Shown: in pieces, positions 59,055-64,000 of the stretch
Layout of the letters: each line of letters opens with the position of its first letter
Numbering within the stretch: position 1 is the first letter of the stretch
Source of the DNA: Nyssa sinensis
Lineage: Eukaryota; Streptophyta; Magnoliopsida; Cornales; Nyssaceae
Assembly (NCBI GenBank): GCA_008638375.1
Contig: CM018052.1
Span: 12,793,506-12,857,505 of the forward strand
Length of the DNA stretch: 64,000 bases
Direction of reading: 5' to 3'
Made by a program: the position numbers and the translations under genes
Notes under the pieces: model-generated
Database searches by the model: none
Seen by the model: only the letters and a program-made list of their open reading frames with translations
What the model was told of the DNA's origin: nothing

Positions 59055-62000
59055 TGTAATACCCCGACCTACAAAAATCGGGTCATAGGGCACATATTAC
59101 GAGGCAATGAAAAACTAGTGTAAAGGTATTTACATTTAAGAGGAGAATTAATAATTAATTAATTAAATCCAAGAAAATAAACTATTATGAAAACACACAC
59201 ATGAAAGTGTATTGTGTATGGATAAGTACATATATGTATACTTGTATAAGTATACATGTGTAAATACATTTGAAAATGCAATAGATTAATGTATTTATGT
59301 ATATATGTATATATATATATATATATAAACATGTACCTAGATCAGCCGTGTGTGTGGTGTGTAATGTGTGTAAAATATTATATATATATATATATATAAG
59401 AGAGAAGAAACATGAAATTAAGAGGGGTAAGGTAACTATGTACTATATGTGTATATTATATGTCATTAGGTGAAGAGGAATAGTAGGAGGTATGGCTGCT
59501 GATTTGATGGAGTAAGGGGGGTGAAGTGAAGGGCAATTAAGTGATAAGAGATGGCCATTAATTGTTGGTATGTACATATATGATATACACACCCCATTTC
59601 ATACACACGACACACAAGATTCAGTCTCATGCAAAGAGAGAGATCAAGGGAGAGAAAGTTTCTGAGAAGGAGAAAGAAGCAGAATTGAAAGGGCCAACAA
59701 TCTCAACCAAAAAGGTGAGAATACACAAAAAACCATCACTTTCTCTCTCTAGAAATTTTTCTATGCATAAACTATATAAGCCTTGATTTATATATATATG
59801 ATGTAAATATGTCTAACATGTGACCAAGCATGAAATTAAGCTATGAAAGCATCTAAAACACCTAGTCGTACAACGGCAGCCATGGATGGACCTTGCTCAA
59901 GCAGGTCTGAACCAACTTCCACCAAACTAGTTTTGGCTTATCAAGACCTTAACTAGACCTTAAAAGCATCCCAAAAACGTATAACCGCGATCACAAAGCC
60001 TAAGAAATGAACCCCATATGATGAGTTGTAAGTTACGGGTTTGAAACCCAATACCTTAAACTCGATGTTAAACCTACCTTTATGAACGAAATATGAAACC
60101 CCATGAAGAGGGGATCAAAACAAGCCCAACCTCATTGAAAATGATCAAGAAATGAGCATGAACATTGGGTATCACAGGTCTGGTTATCGCGACCTAAACC
60201 GAGCCTTTGAGCTATATTCGAAGCTCTAAATTGATGTAAAAGTATGCCATAAAGTATTAAGAAATGTTTGGAAAAGAAAATAGAGGAAATGGACTCTCAA
60301 AACATCACAAAACCGAACTGTAAAAAATTAGGGTTTCGGATGAACAGTGTCGACCCTCGTGGGGAAGACGACACTATTCGGGTCGGACTTCGGGTCAGTT
60401 CGGGTCTAGGTTATAACCGGACCCAACAGGTTACGGGTTTTAGCAAAACGACAACGTTTTGTTTTAAAACTTTAAACGCTAGGGCTGACGTCAACATCAC
60501 GTATAAAACCGGCTAAACCGGTTGGCTTACGAACGAACCGGACCGGTTCACTTGGATCTAAACCGAACCCACTAGTTTTCTAATTTATTTAAAATTAAAT
60601 AAACCAAACCTTTTGTTATTTAAGGTTTGACCCCAGAATTTCTAAGAAATTCTACTGTGGCCCAACTAAGGGAAATTTTATGCAATTAGACCCCTGAAAA
60701 AATAATTAAATAATTAATTTAATTATTTAATAAATAAAGTTAAATTACTATTTTGCCCCTAGGTCATAAATACAGCAAATGAAACCCAAATTGAACATAT
60801 GAATAGTGAATTTTAACTATTTTGGATATTCTGAGATCAATGGAGAGGTCCGTTTTATGAGACGAGACCCCAAAAAATAAAAACACGTAAGGGTGTGAAA
60901 TGACCAAAATACCCCTTATCCAAAATTAACAAGTTATTATGTATTCTTACTATCTCGGACCTTCTGAATCCAATGGTGAGGTCCACGACACGAGACGAGG
61001 CCCCAAAAATTTAAAACACATAAGGGAAAAAATGACCAAATTACCCCTAGTACCCCTAAGGCCAAATTAAAACCAGGGAAGGTCTAAACTGACTTTCTTT
61101 GACACTTCGGACTCAATGGTAAAGTCTGTTCAACCAAAAAGAAATGTCTAAAATAAAAGAACATAAAATTTGTTGAATAGCATCTGTCAGAAGACTAAAG
61201 ACTAAAGTATTGCCGAAATATTAAACTAAGACAAGTGCGAGGAAATACGATACTAGAAGATACGACACGTAAACATGTGAAGTAAATAAATTAAATTAAG
61301 TTAATGGAGCTACCAGAAGAGTATAGTTTAGAACGAAATAAGTTCCTAATACATTAATTTGTGTAGGTCAAGTTCAGCTAATTCATAATGATTAAGCCTC
61401 AGACCATAATTAAGGGTCAGAAACAGCAAGATTTTCTGGATGAACTAGATCGACAACACCGAGTAATCCACAAGAAATTGAGGATTGCTAAATACTGTGA
61501 GATTAAGTCCCTCACGCCCTTCATACATTGGGAACCGATTGTTCCAATTGGTCGACACGCCCAGGAAGCAGCAGCAAGGAGACTTGCTGAGGCGCAACTT
61601 AAAGAAGAAGAGGAACGAGAGAACACTGAAACCTTAGCTGAAATGCGTCATAGGTAATATTATTATCATTAAGTATATAAGTTGCTAGATTATAATACAG
61701 CTATAAGTCGGGACCAGTATAAGAATTTAGGCTTTTCACAGTCTACAATTGGTGAGTCATGAAGTTAAATAAGTGCATATGGAATTTATGGAATCTTCAT
61801 AAATCTTGATAGGCTAAGAAAGGAAAAGGGTAAAGGGAAGGCGCCTCAATAGAGCTGGCCCAGACACGTAAGGTGAGTAATCTTATATTTGAAGTGGAGG
61901 CTTTAACTCCACGGATTTCAACGGATGTTTTTAAGTTCAAGATATTTACAGCATTAATATATCAAATTCAGTATTCATGATTTCTGTTTTCTTAAATCTT

Positions 62001-63178
62001 CTGCTATGACATGCTCCACGATTTTTTTTTACATATTTATATCCGTAAATGTTTCATTTTCAAAATAGTTAGCATGTCTGATTTCTTCGAATATTCTGAA
62101 TTTGATTACTGCAAGTATTGAAGCATCACTGCAAAAGTTATACGTCACATGTTTTAAATACTCATAAAAGGCTTTTATATAAAAGTCATATGACAAACAT
62201 TTTGCAAGATAAATAATAAGCACATAGGTAGTGTTGTGGGTTGTACGAAACTCAACGGACCTATCATGTGCATCATCACATAGGTAGTGAGGAGGGTTGT
62301 ACAGAACCCAATGGACCTATCATGTGAAATGCCTGGTAGTAGGATCTAAATCCCCAAGCAAATGAGATATCTCCACGTATACGTAAAACGAGAGTCTGGT
62401 TCGAAATAGATTCCACCTAATTAGAGAGAAAATATGACAAACAATTTTGAAAATGGAAACAGGTTTTACCCCCATTTTCACTATGCATGTTTACATGATT
62501 TTAAGTTACATGTTCTGCAATCCATATGCTCTTTTATGGAAATATATGTTTTAGCTTGAATACCTTGAATGTTTCAAAGCTACATATCTTAAGAATGCAT
62601 GTCCTCTATGTTCAAGTATACGACCAATTGGTAGTTGAGTATTTTATAAACTCTCATGTACGAAACCTCTACCAATTGAAAACCCATGACAGATGTAGGA
62701 ATTACTCATTGGGCTTCTCGAAGCTCACCCCATTCCCCAACATTTTTCAGGTGATGATGATGGGTGGACCCTTGCTCAATTTGGGGAGTAATGATTGGCA
62801 GCTCCATTAGGATCTGGAGATATTTTGGAAGTATTAGGACCCATTGTTGGTCAAACTTTTGTAGTTATAATTTTGGGACAATTATGTACTTAAGCCCAAG
62901 GGGCACATGGATATGTATTATATAAAATCTTTAGTTATTATTATTATGTTCTGATTATTATATTTATGTGTACCGCTATGAAGAGCGGCAGTATCAGGCG
63001 GATATGCGACAAATGTTTTTTTTAATAGAAAAGAAAAAGTTTTTCACGCTTCCGCAACCACAAGTCGCATCACTGTCCGATACTATTGCTTATGTAAGAG
63101 CCTTGCCCCAAGGCCTCCGGGCCGAAGGATGGCGGTCCCGACTCGAGATCCGCACAGGGTGGGTTTCGGGTCGTGACA
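59055..63178 (+). mobile_element. Solo LTR 5, longest of the family, TSD ACTTA
   Basis: 4,124 bp from TGTAATACCCCGACC to TTTCGGGTCGTGACA, flanked by ACTTA at 59050-59054 and 63179-63183. It contains (TA)n runs, a GA-rich block with donor AAG|GTGAGAA at 59715, three diverged units of 130-145 bp (60837-61120), an intron-like segment 61873-62750 with donor AAG|GTGAGTAA and acceptor ATTTTTCAG|GTGATG, and a small open frame at 61388-61657. The roughly 1 kb of extra length against LTRs 1-4 includes that ORF region. No gag or pol motifs. Confidence 0.85.
61388..61657 (+). CDS. Small unidentified ORF inside solo LTR 5
   Basis: An 89-residue frame from an ATG to TAA. It is rich in charged residues, with a central LTPFIHWEPIVPIGRHAQEA and a strongly helical, coiled-coil-like C-terminus (AAARRLAEAQLKEEEERENT). 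The surrounding LTR is AT-rich and stop-rich, so this composition stands out. An acceptor-like TTTGTGTAG ends at 61367, and a donor-like CATAG|GTAATA overlaps the stop at 61651-61657, so it could be one exon rather than a whole gene. No counterpart is seen in solo LTRs 1-4. I do not recognise the family. It could be a captured host exon, an accessory ORF of the element, or chance. Confidence 0.35.
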   Translation: MIKPQTIIKGQKQQDFLDELDRQHRVIHKKLRIAKYCEIKSLTPFIHWEPIVPIGRHAQEAAARRLAEAQLKEEEERENTETLAEMRHR

Positions 63179-63183
63179 ACTTA

Positions 63184-63656
63184 CCATATCTTACCATTGT
63201 GATCACCAATCGAGCTAAATTTGAACATAATGCATCTTTGACTAGAGTGTACACAAGGACTGAAAACACTAAACTTGGATTGGTAACATTACAATTCAAT
63301 AATAGTTTTTTCAACACAGATTAGCCAACAACAATTGTCTAATAGACGTAACAAACTCCCACTTTAGCAATCTGTGACAAAACCTCAACAACAAAATACA
63401 TAGAGAAAAGAATGATAAAATATATCTCAAAAACGTGAAAGAAAATATTTACACAATGTTCCTAATCTAATGTCTGTTGTAAAATTTCTCTTGCTTTAGA
63501 AATGCTTAACTACTATTAATTTGCAAAAGAAATACTGAAACTATACCGATGAAAAGTATTGAATGATAATCAATAAACATGTCAACAAGTATAGAATCAA
63601 ATCATGATCATAAAGCAAGATAAACAAAAAATACTACCCTTTTCTATCACAAAAAA
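63184..63656. other. Host segment right of solo LTR 5
   Basis: No supported gene. On the minus strand CTAAAGTGGGAGTTTGTTACG at about 63350-63367 resembles a Copia polypurine tract followed by an LTR start, like AAGTGGGAGTTTGTTAG at 42871, so a minus-strand LTR may begin at about 63353 and run into solo LTR 5. The evidence is one short motif. Confidence 0.3.
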
Positions 63657-63903
63657 GATCAAATTGTTGTCAAAACTCTAAGGGCTAGATTGCAAAACTT
63701 CTCCATGAAAAACTCATTAAGGAAAAAAAGTGAAATAAGTTTTCACCAACCTCCATAATTTCTAATACATTTTTCATATTCCAAACCTTTTTTATAGTTA
63801 CCTTGACAGCCACTTTATTGTAAGATTTTTCTAAAATTATTTTAACAACCATACTGAATTTGCAAGCCTCCAAATTATCACAAATATGCCCTTCATATGC
63901 AAG
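63657..63903 (-). pseudogene. DUF4283 domain relic (LINE ORF1-like)
   Basis: The minus-strand frame reads KIILEKSYNKVAVKVTIKKV, then WNMKNVLEIMEVGENLFHF, and after a frameshift SFDNNLI preceded by a Pro codon and TAG where Trp is expected. This is the pattern of the plant DUF4283 domain (K-L-x-x-K-x-x-x-x-x-A-x-K-x-T-x-x-x-x-W ... GENLFLFxF ... GPWSFDNxLL). The domain occurs in ORF1 of plant L1-type retrotransposons and in related zinc-knuckle proteins. The frameshift and the W-to-stop change show it is broken. The zinc knuckle and any reverse transcriptase are not in the window or were lost. Confidence 0.6.
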
Positions 63904-64000
63904 ACGATAGCATATTCTTCCTCTATTGTTAAAAAGAAACTACAAAATCCTTCAACTACCTTCTCTATCATAAAATGAACTAAGGGTGCACAAAAAATAG

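Overview
This window is nuclear DNA of a flowering plant, most likely a eudicot. It is AT-rich and rich in microsatellites. It holds one intact gene, and that gene sits in a nested mass of LTR-retrotransposon relics plus a satellite array. The call of plant nuclear DNA rests on the berberine-bridge-enzyme-like gene, the Tat/Ogre-type, Copia-type and chromovirus-style LTR sequences, a CACTA-like end, and LINE (DUF4283) relics. I see no rRNA, tRNA, CRISPR or bacterial-type gene.

Layout. (1) 1-6.37 kb: a possible terminal exon of an unidentified gene at the left edge, a Copia gag fragment, a GA-rich tract, a roughly 70-bp tandem repeat, a possible LINE 3' end, then the promoter side of the gene. 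(2) 6.43-8.05 kb: an intact single-exon berberine bridge enzyme-like (BBE-like) flavoprotein gene with a TATA box and poly(A) signals. The TATA position argues for the second in-frame ATG. (3) 8.2-8.4 kb: a MITE-like element, then a 313-bp tandem duplication. (4) 8.5-30.8 kb: a Tat/Ogre-type Ty3/Gypsy cluster arranged LTR-internal-LTR-leader-LTR-leader. It carries only a broken gag and no recognisable pol. Each LTR carries an array of short hairpin-like monomers. Two 2.9-3.3 kb solo LTRs of a different family are nested in it. (5) 30.8-36.9 kb: unassigned, probably decayed repeat DNA. (6) 36.9-44.2 kb: a decayed Copia element whose integrase is split by a minus-strand solo LTR. (7) 44.2-46.2 kb: a truncated minus-strand LTR fragment. 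(8) 46.2-57.7 kb: a roughly 170-bp satellite array of about 50 diverged monomers, interrupted by a solo LTR. (9) 58.0-58.5 kb: CACTA-like subterminal repeats. (10) 59.1-63.2 kb: a fifth solo LTR (4.1 kb) containing a small protein-like ORF. (11) 63.7-63.9 kb: a minus-strand DUF4283 relic.

The most notable pattern is five long LTR-like elements, each flanked by its own 5-bp direct repeat (TATGG, AAGAA, CAGAT, CAAAC, ACTTA), with no full-length relative in the window. All five carry an intron-like segment of 634-917 bp at the corresponding place near the 3' end, with GT(A/G)-type donors and pyrimidine-rich AG acceptors. A paralogous empty site at about 29.39 kb independently confirms the first insertion. 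No genes here act together in a pathway; apart from the BBE-like gene the window is a record of insertion, recombination and decay.
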